The translations under genes were made by a program, and so were the position numbers. From Oncomelania hupensis (Eukaryota; Mollusca; Gastropoda; Littorinimorpha; Pomatiopsidae), in NCBI GenBank assembly GCA_036898135.1, contig CM072513.1, forward strand, positions 87,706,340 through 87,770,339: 64,000 bases of DNA, written 5' to 3'. Within the stretch, counting starts at the first letter, position 1; each line of letters opens with the position of its first letter. The notes below the pieces were generated by a model that did no database searches, was not told where the DNA came from, and worked only from the letters and a program-made list of their open reading frames with translations. Shown here piece after piece: positions 45,073 to 56,399 of the stretch.

Positions 45073-45298
45073 GTGTTATTAACGTGTGTTTGACTCCATA
45101 ACTTTATATGACTGATGAGTGATGTATGTTACTGTGTTTACCTATCCTTTAGTGCTGTATACATGTTATAGGCCAATGAAGTGTATGACACGATGAATGA
45201 CTGTGCAAGAAAGGATGTATTTCACTGTCGCCATGCCACACCAAAATCCTTGTAACGTTTTTACTTGGTAAATAAATATTCTTATCTTATCTTATCTT
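45073..45298 (+). mobile_element. Short LINE 3' end with (CTTAT)n tail
   Basis: Interrupts the RTE RT sequence between GAGGTTTCAACGTG and TTTTCAGGAGGACC. Ends GGTAAATAAATATTC followed by (TTATC)n, the form of a 5'-truncated LINE or SINE. Source family not identified. Confidence 0.55.
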
Positions 45299-45739
45299 AT
45301 TTTCAGGAGGACCTTGCTGGGATGGCTGATGAGGCTGATGGTGCGGTAATTCAGCCGTTTTCAGGCGTGTCGTAAGAGGCGACTAACAGGGGTGATGTCA
45401 GCATGGCGTCACTGGGCGAAACTCTTCTAAACAGAAGTCACCGGCCAGGACGGAAGAACCTCACGTTGCTATAGGTTCAACGACCACGTGCTCGTGGCCA
45501 AGGCGAGCCACACTGTACTCGTGGATTTTGGCTGTGGCCAACAGCCTGGAGAGGATTGGGCTCCGCCTGGTCTTTCTTGCCCAAGACACACCGTATGATG
45601 AAAAGAACTACTCACTCCATACCGGATCAGTCGTCGCCCGGGTCACCAAGGACCAAGCCTTCCGTTGGCCACCAGGAACGAAGATGATAGGTGTGCTACT
45701 GATGGACAACTTAGCAAGATTCGCACGAGAGTCTCAGCT

Positions 45740-46005
45740 ATGCAGTGTGATAAAAAAAACCTGCAATATTATGCGTGGGTAGGCTTATAGTTGTAGTGGT
45801 CATTTTAACGGGGGCTTCAGTGACCTGTTTTCACCGGCTGAGCCTAAAACACTGTCTAGGAGCTGCGTGTAATAACCTGCTTTTAAATCATGAGTCTTTA
45901 GTTGTAGGTAGGCCTACTGTGGCTCTGCCATAAACCTTATTATAGATATTTGGATCCGTTGTGCGATAAACAAATCCAGTTGTTCTCCTCTCACAAGTTT
46001 TTCTC
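45740..46005. other. No gene seen
   Basis: Unique-looking sequence between the LINE insertion and MITE copy 5. Confidence 0.4.
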
Positions 46006-46009
46006 TTAA

Positions 46010-49000
46010 AAGGTTCGAAGGCTTTGTTTACTTTTGGCCAAAACGGGGTTACCCTCAAATCCGCATTGTTAATACATTAAACATGATAAAATGGGCTTTC
46101 CTGGCTCAAACCAACCGTTAAAGTTTGAATTTTCCAGTTTGGTTCTGACAGGGAGTGGTTTTCCATTTTTAACGCTACACCAATACCATTGCCGTGGACC
46201 TTTGACCCTAGTTTGGAATGAACACGCAGCTTCAAGAGTGGGTCTTTGGTGTCTGGGGTAGGGTAGGGCAGCGCAGGGTAGGGTAGGGTAGCGCAGGGTA
46301 GCGTAGGGTAGCGCAAGGTAGCGTAGGGTAGCGCAAGGTAGCGCAGGGTAGGTGTAGCGCAGAGTAGGTGTAGCGCAGGGTAGGTGTAGCGCAGGGTAGG
46401 TGTAGCGCAGGGTAGGATAGGGTAGCGCAGGGTAGGTGTAGCGCAGGGTAGGGTAGGGTAGCGCAGAGTAGGTGTAGCGCAGGGTAGGTGTAGCGCAGAG
46501 TAGGTGTAGCGCAGGGTAGGTGTAGCGCAGAGTAGGTGTAGCGCAGGGTAGGTGTAGCGCAGGGTAGGTGTAGCGCAGGGTAGGTGTAGCGCAGGGTAGG
46601 GTAGGGTAGCGCAGGGTAGGTGTAGCGCAGGGTAGGGGTAGGTGTAGCGCAGGGTAGGGTAGCGCAGGGTAGGTGTAGCGCAGGGTAGGGTAGGTGTAGC
46701 GCAGGGTAGGTGTAGCGCAGGGTAGGGTAGGGTAGCGCAGGGTAGGTGTAGCGCAGGGTAGGTGTAGCGCAGGGTAGGTGTAGCGCAGAGTAGGTGTAGC
46801 GCAGGGTAGGTGTAGCGCAGGGTAGGGTAGCGCAGAGTAGGTGTAGCGCAGGGTAGGGTAGCGCAGGGTAGGTGTAGCGCAGAGTAGGTGTAGCGCAGAG
46901 TAGGTGTAGCGCAGGGTAGGTGTAGCGCAGGGTAGGGTAGCGCAGGGTAGGGTAGCGCAGGGTAGGGTAGCGCAGGGTAGGGTAGAGCAGGGTAGGGTAG
47001 CGCAGGGTAGGGTAGGGTAGCGCAGAGTAGGTGTAGCGCAGGGTAGGTGTAGCGCAGGGTAGGGTAGGGTAGCGCAGGGTAGGGTAGCGCAGGGTAGGGT
47101 AGCGCAGGGTAGGGTAGCGCAGGGTAGGGTAGGGTAGGCAGGGTAGGTGTAGCGCAGGGTAGGGTAGCGCAGGGTAGGGAAGCGCAGGGTAGGGTAGGGT
47201 AGCGCAGAGTAGGTGTAGCGCAGGGTAGGGTAGGTGTAGCGCAGAGTAGGTGTAGCGCAAGGTAGGGTAGGGTAGCGCAGGGTAGGGTAGCGCAGGGTAG
47301 GGTAGCGCAGGGTAGGGTAGCGCAGGGTAGGGTAGCGCAGAGTAGGGTAGCGCAGAGTAGGTGTAGCGCAGAGTAGGTGTAGCGCAGAGTAGGTGTAGCG
47401 CAGGGTAGGTGTAGCGCAGGGTAGGGTAGGGTAGCGCAGGGTAGGTGTAGCGCAGGGTAGGGTAGGGTAGCGCAGGGTAGGTGTAGCGCAGGGTAGGTGT
47501 AGCGCAGGGTAGGTGTAGCGCAGGGTAGGGTAGCGCAGGGTAGGGTAGCGCAGAGTAGGTGTAGCGCAGAGTAGGTGTAGCGCAGGGTAGGGTAGCGTAG
47601 GGTAGGGTAGCGCAGGGTAGGTGTAGCGCAGGGTAGGTGTAGCGCAGGGTAGGTGTAGCGCAGGGTAGGGTAGCGCAGGGTAGGTGTAGCGCAGGGTAGG
47701 TGTAGCGCAGGGTAGGTGTAGCGCAGAGTAGGGTAGCGCAGGGTAGGTGTAGCAGGTGTAGCGCAGGGTAGGTGTAATGCAAGTAGGTGTAGCGCAGGGT
47801 AGGTGTAGCGCAGGGTAGGTGTAGCGCAGAGTAGGTGTAGCGCAGGGTAGGTGTAATGCAAGTAGGTGTAGCGCAGGGTAGGGTAGCGCAGAGTAGGTGT
47901 AGCGCAGAGTAGGGTAGCGCAGAGTAGGTGTAGCGCAGGGTAGGGTAGCGCAGAGTAGGTGTAGCGCAGAGTAGGTGTAGCGCAGGGTAGGTGTAGCGCA
48001 GGGTAGGTGTAGCAGGTGTAGCGCAGGGTAGGTGTAACAGGTGTAGCGCAGGGTAGGTGTAATGCAAGTAGGTGTAGCGCAGGGTAGGTGTAGCGCAGGG
48101 TAGGTGTAGCGCAGAGTAGGTGTAGCGCAGGGTAGGGTAGCGCAGGGTAGGGTAGCGAAGGGTAGGTGTAATGCAAAGTAGGGGTTAGGCAGGGTAGGGT
48201 AGGGTAGGAGGGGTAGGTGTAGCGCCAGGCTGAGTAGGCAGGGTAGGGTAGGTTTGTAGGGCAGTGTAGGGTAGGGTGTAGGCAGTGTATGGTAGTTGTA
48301 GGCAGGTGGGTAGGGTAGCGAGCGCAGGGTAGGGTAGGTGTAGCGCAGTGTAGGGTAGGTGTAGCGCAGTGTAGGGTAGGTGTAGCGCAGTGTAGGGTAG
48401 GTGTAGCGCAGGGTAGGGTAGGGTAGCGCAGGGTAGGGTAGGGTAGTGCAGGGTAGGGTATGTAGAGGGTAGGGTAGCGCAGGGTAGGGTAGCGCAGGGT
48501 AGGTGTAGCGCAGGCTAGAGTAGCGCAGGGTAGGGTAGGTGTAGCGCAGTGTAGGGTAGGTGTAGCGCAGTGTAGGGTAGGTGTAGCGCAGGGTAGGGTA
48601 GGTGTAGCGCAGGGTAGGTGTAGCGCAGGGTAGGGTAGAGGGTAGGTGTAGCGCAGGGTAGGGTAGGTGTAGCGCAGTGTAGGGTAGGGTAGCGCAGGGT
48701 AGGTGTAGCGCAGTGTAGGGTAGGGTAGCGCAGGGTAGGTGTAGCGCAGTGTAGGGTAGGGTAGCGCAGGGTAGGGTAGGTGTAGCGCAGGGTAGGGTAG
48801 GTGTAGCGCAGGGTAGGGTAGGTGTAGCGCAGGGTAGGGTAGGGTAGCGCAGGGTAGGGTAGGTGTAGCGCAGTGTAGGGTAGGTGTAGCGCAGTGTAGG
48901 GTAGGTGTAGCGCAGTGTAGGGTAGGTGTAGCGCAGGGTAGGGTAGGGTAGCGCAGGGTAGGGTAGGGTAGTGCAGGGTAGGGTAGTGTAGGGTAGGGTA

Positions 49001-49830
49001 GCGCAGGGTAGGGTAGCGCAGGGTAGATGTAGCGCAGGCTAGAGTAGCGCAGGGTAGGGTAGGTGTAGCGCAGTGTAGGGTAGGTGTAGCGCAGTGTAGG
49101 TGTAGCGCAGGGTAGGGTAGGTGTAGCGCAGGGTAGGTGGTAGGGTAGGGTAGCGCAGGGTAGGGTAGGGTAGCGCAGGGTAGGGTAGGGTAGCGCAGGG
49201 TAGGGTAGGTGTAGCGCAGTGTAGGGTAGGTGTAGCGCAGTGTAGGGTAGGTGTAGCGCAGGGTAGGGTAGGTGTAGCGCAGTGTAGGGTAGGGTAGCGC
49301 AGGGTAGGTGTAGCGCAGTGTAGGGTAGGGTAGCGCAGGGGTAGGTGTAGCGCAGTGTAGGGTAGGGTAGCGCAGGGTAGGGTAGGTGTAGCGCAGGGTA
49401 GGGTAGGTGTAGCGCAGGGTAGGGTAGGTGTAGCGCAGGGTAGGGTAGGGTAGCGCAGGGTAGGGTAGGTGTAGCGCAGTGTAGGGTAGGTGTAGCGCAG
49501 TGTAGGGTAGGTGTAGCGCAGTGTAGGGTAGGTGTAGCGCAGGGTAGGGTAGGTGTAGCGCAGGGTAGGTGTAGCGCAGGGTAGGGTAGGGTAGCGCAGG
49601 GTAGGGTAGGGTAGCGCAGGGTAGGGTAGGGTAGCGCAGGGTAGGTGTAGCGCAGGGTAGGGTAGGGTAGCGCAGGATAGGGTAGGGTAGTGCAGGGTAG
49701 GGTAGCGCAGTGTAGGGTAAGGTTGTGTAGTGTCTATTGTATCATCCTAAAACCAAAAACCATTAACAAAAATTGTTGTTATGAGTTTTGACTGTTATCG
49801 GGTTTGGTTGCTGCTAATTTTGTGGGAATG
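46010..49830 (-). mobile_element. TTAA-flanked MITE (family B), copy 5, inflated by a minisatellite
   Basis: Reverse copy. TTAA (46006-46009) is followed by AAGGTTCGAAGGCTTTG and the usual interior to about 46255 (GGGTCTTTGGTGTCTGGGG). The array fills 46256-49722. Family B sequence then resumes with GTCTATTGTATCATCCTAAAAC, the counterpart of GTTTTAGGTTGATAAAATAGAC in copies 1 and 2. The far end is truncated near 49830. Confidence 0.75.
46256..49722. repeat. GGGTA-based minisatellite, about 3.47 kb
   Basis: Built from GGGTA pentamers and GCGCA, giving 10-, 15- and 16-bp units such as GGGTAGGTGTAGCGCA. Left domain (to about 48175) uses GCAGAGTAGG variants; right domain (from about 48320) uses GCAGTGTAGGG variants and a higher-order period near 524 bp (rare CAGGCTAGAG at 48511 and 49035). 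The region 48175-48320 between them is indel-rich. The minus strand is free of stop codons in two frames for about 2 kb; this is periodicity, not a gene. Confidence 0.97.
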
Positions 49831-49856
49831 CGACACGGGGAGGGGGGGGGGGGAAA

Positions 49857-49860
49857 TAAC

Positions 49861-49946
<86 letters not shown>
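49857..49946. repeat. (AAT)n microsatellite
   Basis: About 29 AAT repeats after a run of G. Confidence 0.95.
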
Positions 49947-49948
<2 letters not shown>

Positions 49949-50426
49949 TTATTTTAAATAAAAGAATTGTGGGCTGTGTACAACTCTATTGTTGAGAGGT
50001 GAGCATGTGACGGTTGTTTTGATAGAAATCAGAAGACGCCACTTTTGTCACGTGTCGAGTTTCAAGTGAAGTGAAATTTAAACTCGGGCAGAACTCATCA
50101 CGTCCTTTTATTATCATTATTATTCTTTGGGGTCGGAAGCTGCTGATGCTATAGATATCATAGGACGCAATCATTGCCACATGTGACCTATGTGTCGAGT
50201 TTGAAGTCGTATGTCACCGAGGGTTGAGCCGTTACTTAGGGCCAAGGTATCAAGGATTTGTTGTTGTTGTTGTTGTTGTTTGTTTTTGTTTGTTTGTTTG
50301 TTTGTTTTTAACAGAGAGTTTACTTCTGAAATTGCACTGTGGCGACATTAAAAGATGGTCTCATTGGTAATCGGTGCTTAAACCGACCGCTAAGCTAGGA
50401 TTTATTTTTTAGGCGTTTCTTCCTTG

Positions 50427-51212
50427 TGTTACACTGTTGTTGTTTTTATCAATTGTTGATTCAGCTCCAGTGGTTGAATCTTGATAAGAGTAAATCAGAT
50501 TCGTTTATCCACGCAACCTGTTCACTCAGCAACAAGGCAGGAGTCATCGTATGAAGTTTTCCAACTCTATTCAGCGTACATCAACAACTGTATACAAGAT
50601 CGCTCAATCGCTTTCTCCACTCCTTCACTTCTTGTTGTTGTTTGTATGTAGATTATAGTCACACGACACTTTCGCATATAGGTGACTACTGAACCGATTT
50701 ATACTGACACCAGCGGGCCAGTTGTTGGTAAAGGGGAAAATAATGTGATCACACGTTGACCAATCCGGGATTCGAACCAGCGACCTTTCGATTACTAGCA
50801 AGACGCTCTTACCAACTGAGCTACCCGGCCCCTCTACTTCTTGTTCACTAGTGCGTCACTTATATGGTCTCTCTATACTCTACAGAAAGTTCGAACATTC
50901 CAGCGTGACGCAATTAAAGCCAATCAGAATAAAATTCGTCACCGGAACTATGCACTATCTTACGTCATATGATTTTATTTAGGTTAGAAGAATCTCTTTG
51001 CCACCACTAGATTTATCTACATGCTTCGATCGATAGTAAACAAGTAATTAAAGAAAAATTCTCCAGTAATATCGACCAACGAAAATTATCAACATTATAC
51101 AAAGCTTCTTCTAACAACAAGGCAAAATCAATTCTAAGGTAAATACACTGTGCTATTGCAAGCTTTGCAAAACAAAACGATCGGATCTATCGTTCGCGTC
51201 TCAAACGTAACA
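50427..51212 (+). mobile_element. Solo LTR, interrupted by a SINE
   Basis: Begins TGTTACACTG and ends CGTAACA, the TG..CA form of an LTR. Flanks are CCTTG (50422-50426) and CCTTC (51213-51217), a 5-bp duplication with one change. Homologous to 55102-55681 (shared TCGTTTATCCACGCA, AGCAACAAGGCAGGAGTC, ACATTATACAAAGCTT). No internal coding region is attached. Orientation is arbitrary. Contains the SINE at 50637-50835. Confidence 0.7.
50637..50835 (-). mobile_element. tRNA-derived SINE (family S2), Thr-like head
   Basis: The minus strand from 50835 reads GGCCGGGTAGCTCAGTTGG (box A) and later GCTGGTTCGAATCCCGG (box B), with a CTAGTAA anticodon-loop-like segment (AGT). The body of about 130 bp ends near TATAATCTACATAC. 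ACTTCTTGTT flanks it at 50627-50636 and 50836-50845 (10-bp target duplication). It lies inside a solo LTR. Confidence 0.85.
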
Positions 51213-51540
51213 CCTTCAGGGACTATGAAAACAAAAAAAACTGGGCCAACTATACACACTTTCGCTGCGCGAACATCTCTCTCTCTCTCCTCCCCCTTGG
51301 ATGCTATCAATTATTAGGCACATTAACCCATGAATGTATCGACTTGATATCAAATCCGTTCTTTTGAAGGAGAGGTTATGTTTTGGTTTACGTTTTAAAA
51401 AGATCTTGTGGCGCAACACTCACTGTGAATTTCAAAAAGGAACTGTGACACTGAGATGGGTGGTCAGTGGTGGGGGGAGGGAGGAGGGAATGAAGCGTTA
51501 GCCATCTCCATGTTCACTGGGCCAGCTTAATTAGGGTAGT
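51213..51540. other. No gene seen
   Basis: Unremarkable sequence between the solo LTR and the CT tract. Confidence 0.4.
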
Positions 51541-51547
51541 GCCCATA

Positions 51548-51840
51548 GCTCTCTCTCTCTCCCTCCTTCTCTCTCTCTCTTTCTTTCTCTCTCTCTCTTC
51601 TCCATCTCTTTCTCTCTCCCTCCATCTCTCTCTTTCTATCTCTCGCTCTCCCTCTCTCTCTCTCCCTCTCTGTCTCCTCCTCTCTCTCTTTCTATCTCTC
51701 TCTTTTTCTCCCTCTCTCTCTCTCCCTCACTCTTCCTCCCTCACTCTCACTCCCTCTCTCTCTTTCTCTCTCCTCTCCCTCTCTTTCTCTCTCTCCCTCT
51801 CTCTCTTTCTCTCTCTCTCCCTCTCCCTCTCTTTCTCTCC

Positions 51841-51871
<31 letters not shown>

Positions 51872-52158
51872 CCTCTCTTTCTCTCCCTCTCTCTCTTCCT
51901 CTCCCTCTCTCTCTTCCTCTCTCTCCCTCCCTCTCTCTTTTTCTATCACCCTTTCTCTCCCTCTCTCTCTCCCTCTCTCTCTCCCTTTCTCTCTTTCTCC
52001 CTCTCACTCTCTCTCTCCCTCTCTCCCTCTCTTTCCCCCTCTCTCCCTCTCTCTCTTCCCCTCTCTCTCTCCCTCTCCCCTCTCTCCCTCTCTCTCTCTC
52101 CCTCTCTCTCTTCCCCTCTCTCTCTCTCTCCCTCTCCCTCTCTCTCTCTCTCTCTGTC
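51548..52158. repeat. (CT)n-rich pyrimidine tract, 610 bp
   Basis: Imperfect CTCT/CCCTCT DNA. Long Ser/Leu and Arg/Glu frames here are compositional. Confidence 0.97.
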
Positions 52159-52418
52159 CTTTGCTGTCTTTCCTTCCACGATTCTAGTTACTCCATATAG
52201 CGCTGATTACAACAAACCAGATTGCAAGTCCCGTTACTCTCCCGTGTGTTGACAAAACAAAGGATGTCCAACTGTGGAAGTTTTGTCATTTTGGGGTCAC
52301 GATGTCCTTTGTCTGCTTGTGTTTTGATGACTTGCTTGTCAGGATCTCGCACTCTAAAAGCACAGGACATTCAAACACTGAAGGTGCGTCTCATGGAGTT
52401 GTCTAGCATGACAATGTC

Positions 52419-52420
<2 letters not shown>

Positions 52421-52504
<84 letters not shown>
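52421..52504. repeat. (AAT)n microsatellite
   Basis: About 28 AAT repeats. The following 52505-52970 has no recognisable gene. Confidence 0.95.
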
Positions 52505-52509
<5 letters not shown>

Positions 52510-52974
52510 TATGGCGGATCAGCTGAAAGCGCAAAACAAAATCTCATTCGTGGCGGACAAAAAAAAGATACGTTTAATTTTTGTCATCGCACGTCAAAAT
52601 GAAGTATCTGAATGGCATGGCAATGTGTTTGAACAAAAGGGCTTTGCAGAGGGGCCGTGAACAGAGAAATAATTATATTTCTGTTACGGCAATATTAGCC
52701 GAGATGTACGATCAATAATTTTTTCCTTGTCATGGTGGAATCAATACAAAAAAACCACAATAATACGAGCCGTCGATTACATTAAATCTTCCCCCTGACA
52801 CTCAACATACCCACCCTCGCCCCTCCCCCTTTTACCCCACGCCCTCTCTCTCCACACACACCACCAACCTCCAAGAACGATAATCTACATCCAAGCGGAA
52901 AATAAATCGGGCGGGAGGACAGAGCCAAAACTAATAGTTCCTCCAGCTATCACTCGGAAACTTTTTATCCAATC

Positions 52975-53183
52975 CTATCCTATCCTATCCTATCCTATAC
53001 TATCCTATCCTTTCCCGTAACTCGAAGGCACCATAGATGACCGTCTAACCAGCGTACTCCATCTTTCTCTGTCCTCAGCAACCCTCATGGCTTCGCTCAG
53101 TGTCAAACCAGTCCATTCTCGAATGTGGTCCTCCCACCTCTTTTTCTGTCTCCCTCTTCTCCTGCCTCCTTGCACCGTGCCTT
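52975..53183 (-). mobile_element. RTE-type LINE 3' fragment joined to family A
   Basis: (ATAGG)n tail at 52975-53013, then the shared 3' region (GAATGTGGTCCTCCCACCTC). Truncated at about 53183, where a reverse family A copy begins. Confidence 0.75.
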
Positions 53184-53840
53184 GCCTTTGAAAGTATAAA
53201 CCGAGGTCTAGTCTGTGCACGCACGCATTCCCTTCGCATGGACTTTTAAGATCCTGACGCCCAAGTCCTAGACGGGCGAGTCCCGGCTTCACAAATACGC
53301 CCAGACCGCACTTAGGTCCCTTCTTCTCATCCCCTGTCGTCCAGCATTGTGCTCAGCCAACTGGACGTCAGACTATGCGCCCAAAAGCTGCAAGTGGGCG
53401 CCTCGGGCAGCTTGAGTTAGATCCTGCCTCGGCTAGGACCCTTGAGCTGCTCTTGAGCTGGTATGAATCGCGCTATATAAAAGTGACTACATAATTATAA
53501 CTCGGAGCGTACGATGCAGCTCAACCAATATTAAATTCCAACTATCCTAGTACGTACTCCTTCACAAAAGAGTATCGAGCGACGCACGTTCTCCGTCGCT
53601 CCGACTTAACAAGATCCTGACGCTCATGTCCTAAACGGGGGAGAGTGCTCGTCACATAAAGACACACAGCAAGCACTAGGTCCCTTATCACTCAAACCCC
53701 TGTCGCCCAGGGTTGCGCTCTAGCTGTCTAGGGAGTCAGATGACGCGCCTGAAGCAGCCATTGGGCGCCTCAGTCGTCTGGTCCTGTTTCGGCCAGCGCC
53801 TTGAGCAAGAACTGGAAAAGCGTTATACATGAGCAATAGA
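53184..53840 (-). repeat. Two reverse family A copies in tandem
   Basis: Copies at about 53184-53480 and 53595-53840, each with the AAGATCCTGACGC start and a GCCAGCGCCTTGAGC-like end, separated by about 110 bp. A (GAA)n run follows at 53840-53866. Confidence 0.7.
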
Positions 53841-53869
53841 AGAAGAAGAAAAAGAAGAAGAAGAAATAT

Positions 53870-54188
53870 GCAGCTATTATCATTGTCCCATCTAAGAGGA
53901 GCAGCGGAAGTAGGCCTACATCACAGACGGGCTCCATATTAGGCTACACTTTACAGTAAAAATTACAGAGCGCCTTTGGCCTGCATTGGCTCGCAAAATG
54001 CACGACAGCTTTAATAACCTGACGCAAGGTTAATATTGTAAAAGGAATCTACTGTTTGTGCTGCACATTGTAATGGTATTAACAGCATTTCTAAGCACGG
54101 CTTAAGGCAAACAGGACAGAGATGGAAATCAAATTAATAATACAAGCTAAAACCAAGCGGTAATACTTGAGAAGGGAGAGTAAACAAA

Positions 54189-54276
<88 letters not shown>

Positions 54277-54400
54277 TGGAAGGAAAAAATCATTTTATTT
54301 TTAAAATTTTAGATAGACTTGATTTCGTCTTCTTCTAACGACTTGCCTGTTCAACACATGTTAGAGTGATGAATGTTTGTTGTGTTTGTAGGAGTGTCTG
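53870..54400. other. No gene seen; (GA)n tract
   Basis: (GA)n at about 54195-54275. No supported gene. Confidence 0.5.
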
Positions 54401-54407
54401 TAACATG

Positions 54408-54497
54408 TGAGTTTGAACAACGATTACTCAGAATATCATCTTTTCCTGTGACAACAATGCAAATTCCCTAAGTAAACTCATTGTCACACACACCCAC
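54408..54497 (+). repeat. About 88-bp direct repeat (partner 57128-57213)
   Basis: GTTTGAACAACGATTACTCA through TAAGTAAACTC and TTGTCACACACAC is almost identical in both copies. Each is followed by CA-rich sequence. Confidence 0.85.
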
Positions 54498-54574
54498 ACA
54501 CACACATACGCACGCACGCACTCACACTCGCACGCACGCACCCATACACACGTACATATATATTACCGCAATCT

Positions 54575-54770
54575 GTGTATTCAGTCAATACGTGTATAAT
54601 GTTTTAAAAAATGAGTCAATTCGTGTTTTGACTGTGACCACTAGCTAATACATGTAATGCCTAAAATTTCCAGTCAATACGTGTATTGTCTTCATTTTGA
54701 CCCACTTCAAAACACACATTGACAGAATGTTCATTTTAGTCAATACGTGTTTCGCTCAGTCAGGTCTTCT
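54575..54770. repeat. Dispersed AGTCAATACGTGT motif cluster
   Basis: Four occurrences in about 190 bp: AGTCAATACGTGTATAATG, GAGTCAATTCGTGTTTTG, AGTCAATACGTGTATTG and AGTCAATACGTGTTTCG, with irregular spacing. Confidence 0.7.
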
Positions 54771-55101
54771 GACAATGTTTCAGAGCACATGCGTAGAGCA
54801 TTATTTATATTACGCAGAAATTTGAAGAGCTCAGATCATAAACCTTGAGGTGTGTTAATCGGCACGTAACTAGTAAGATATTGTTTGAAAATAAATCACT
54901 AGGACTTCAACGAAAATCTCGTGATGACGATTGCCATTTCAAACCGCGACAAAACCATGGTCATTCTAAACTTGCTTTGCCGGCTCCTCGCCACAAATAA
55001 TAGATATGAACGAAAACGAACAAAAGTTTTTGTATCAAGCTGGCCTAAATTCTAGAGACGAAAGATTCCAGTTGCCAGTTGACCAAGCGTAATATTACGA
55101 C

Positions 55102-55681
55102 CGTTACACGTATTTTTCAATAGTGGATTCAGCCCCGATGCTTGAATCTTGATATGTGTAACTCGAATTCGTTTATCCACGCAGCATGTTTGTTCACCCA
55201 GCAACAAGGCAGGAGTCGTCGCATAAAGTTTTTCAACTTTATTCAACAAACACCAACAACTGCATTCAAGATGCTTTCCGAAAATCACTCCAAAAGTCCC
55301 TTTTTTAAGCAGACAATGCATTACTTATATAGTCTCTCTGCAATCCAGTAAAGCTTAGAACATTCCAGAGTGACGCAATAGCACCCAATCAAAATAAAAC
55401 TCATCACCGGAACTGTCTTAACACATAGAACAATTCTCAGTTTAGAAGAATTGCTTAGCTATTATCAGATAGGTTCTGGAACTTTCTATCGATAATAAAC
55501 AAGTAATTCCAGAAAATTCTCAACGATATTACAATATCGACCAACGTAAATTATCAACATTATACAAAGCTTTTTCTAGCAACAACGCAGAATCAAATCA
55601 AAGGTAAATACAGGCTATCATTGCATGCTTTGCAAACAAAATTAAACGTTCGGAACAATAGTGCGCGTCTCAATCGTAACA
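55102..55681 (+). mobile_element. Solo LTR, second copy
   Basis: Begins CGTTACACG (TG decayed to CG) and ends CGTAACA. Flanks are ACGAC (55097-55101) and ATGAC (55682-55686), 4 of 5 alike. Homologous to 50427-51212 without the SINE. A (CT)n tract follows at 55687-55812. Confidence 0.65.
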
Positions 55682-55686
55682 ATGAC

Positions 55687-55689
55687 ACG

Positions 55690-55764
<75 letters not shown>

Positions 55765-55812
55765 CTCTCTCTCTTTCTCTCTCTCTCTCTTTCTGTCTTT
55801 CTCTCTCTCTCT
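55687..55812. repeat. (CT)n microsatellite
   Basis: About 70 bp of pure CT, then imperfect CTCT/TTTC. Confidence 0.95.
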
Positions 55813-55824
55813 ATCTATCACTCC

Positions 55825-56392
55825 CGTTGGAGTGCCGGGGGTTTCAGTATAAATAGTATCCCCACTTTCTGGAAATTTAGTGCTTTAAATTCCCACTGTC
55901 GCTGTCTTTCTCATTTGCTTTCTCAGTCCTGCTCTGTTCTATCAATCTGCTATACTATCTTCTTCTTCGCTAGACCAGTCACCTACCTTTTTTCTTGAAA
56001 ACTCTTCCGGGACAGGACTCCTTGTTTGTGTTTGAGGTCTGTTGGATCAGCTTGGGAATACTGGACGCTTTCTGCCAGGTGGTCACTAGGGCTTCCTATG
56101 ATGTTATTATTTAGCAATGTAGGCATTTTATATGTATAAGTTTTGTTGATAATTTATAGTGATGTTTGTATTCTATTTTGTTTTTGTAAACAGGGGTTCG
56201 ATAAATTAGAGTGCATCCTCAGCGTCCCCTGCGTGGGATGTCTTTATTGTAAAGTGACTGGGTAGTGGAGGGCATTCAGTTTTCCCACTAGGGTTGTTTC
56301 AGCAGATCTTTTATGCGCATTGGGGGTTGTCCGGTCCTGATTTGGCTCGGAAGAGTCCGCTGGACCTAAAGCAACAATTATGTAATGTAATG
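55825..56392 (+). repeat. Family C repeat with (TAATG)n tail
   Basis: Forward copy, ending GGCTCGGAAGAGTCCGCTGG, ACCTAAAGCAACAATT and three ATGTA/TAATG units. Short pieces of only this 3' end occur at about 57389-57436 and 57526-57583, the pattern of 5'-truncated retrotransposition. Confidence 0.75.
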
Positions 56393-56399
56393 TAATCTA

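Larger units (their letters stand above)
43108..45728 (-). mobile_element. RTE-type LINE insertion with inverted 5' segment and nested insertions
   Basis: The sense (minus) part runs from the 3' end at 43108 to about 45345 and encodes EISAEKTKIM, SNLRFADDIDGLAGEE (catalytic FADD, 43933-43800), then, beyond an insertion, AEQILAEEQAGLMAERSTTE and HVFVDFKKALDRDWH (45071-44709). The part at about 45363-45728 is in the opposite orientation and matches the 5' UTR of the LINE at 32895. GAGTCTCA flanks the whole on both sides (43100-43107 and 45729-45736). Insertions at 43906-44654 (hAT-like) and about 45073-45298 (LINE tail) interrupt it. Frameshifts make it non-functional. Confidence 0.8.

Noticed and set aside
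46077..48176. Two minus-strand ORFs of 699 and 611 codons rich in Tyr-Pro-Ala-Leu
   Set aside because: They are the GGGTA/GCGCA minisatellite read in two frames. Unit lengths and lack of T-rich codons explain the absence of stops, and they end in MITE sequence.
50770..50835. Possible functional tRNA-Thr gene
   Set aside because: Anticodon stem does not pair well, a non-tRNA body follows, and target duplications flank the whole 199 bp, so it is a SINE.
51539..52252. 237-codon Ser/Leu ORF and its antisense Arg/Glu ORFs
   Set aside because: Purely the (CT)n tract.
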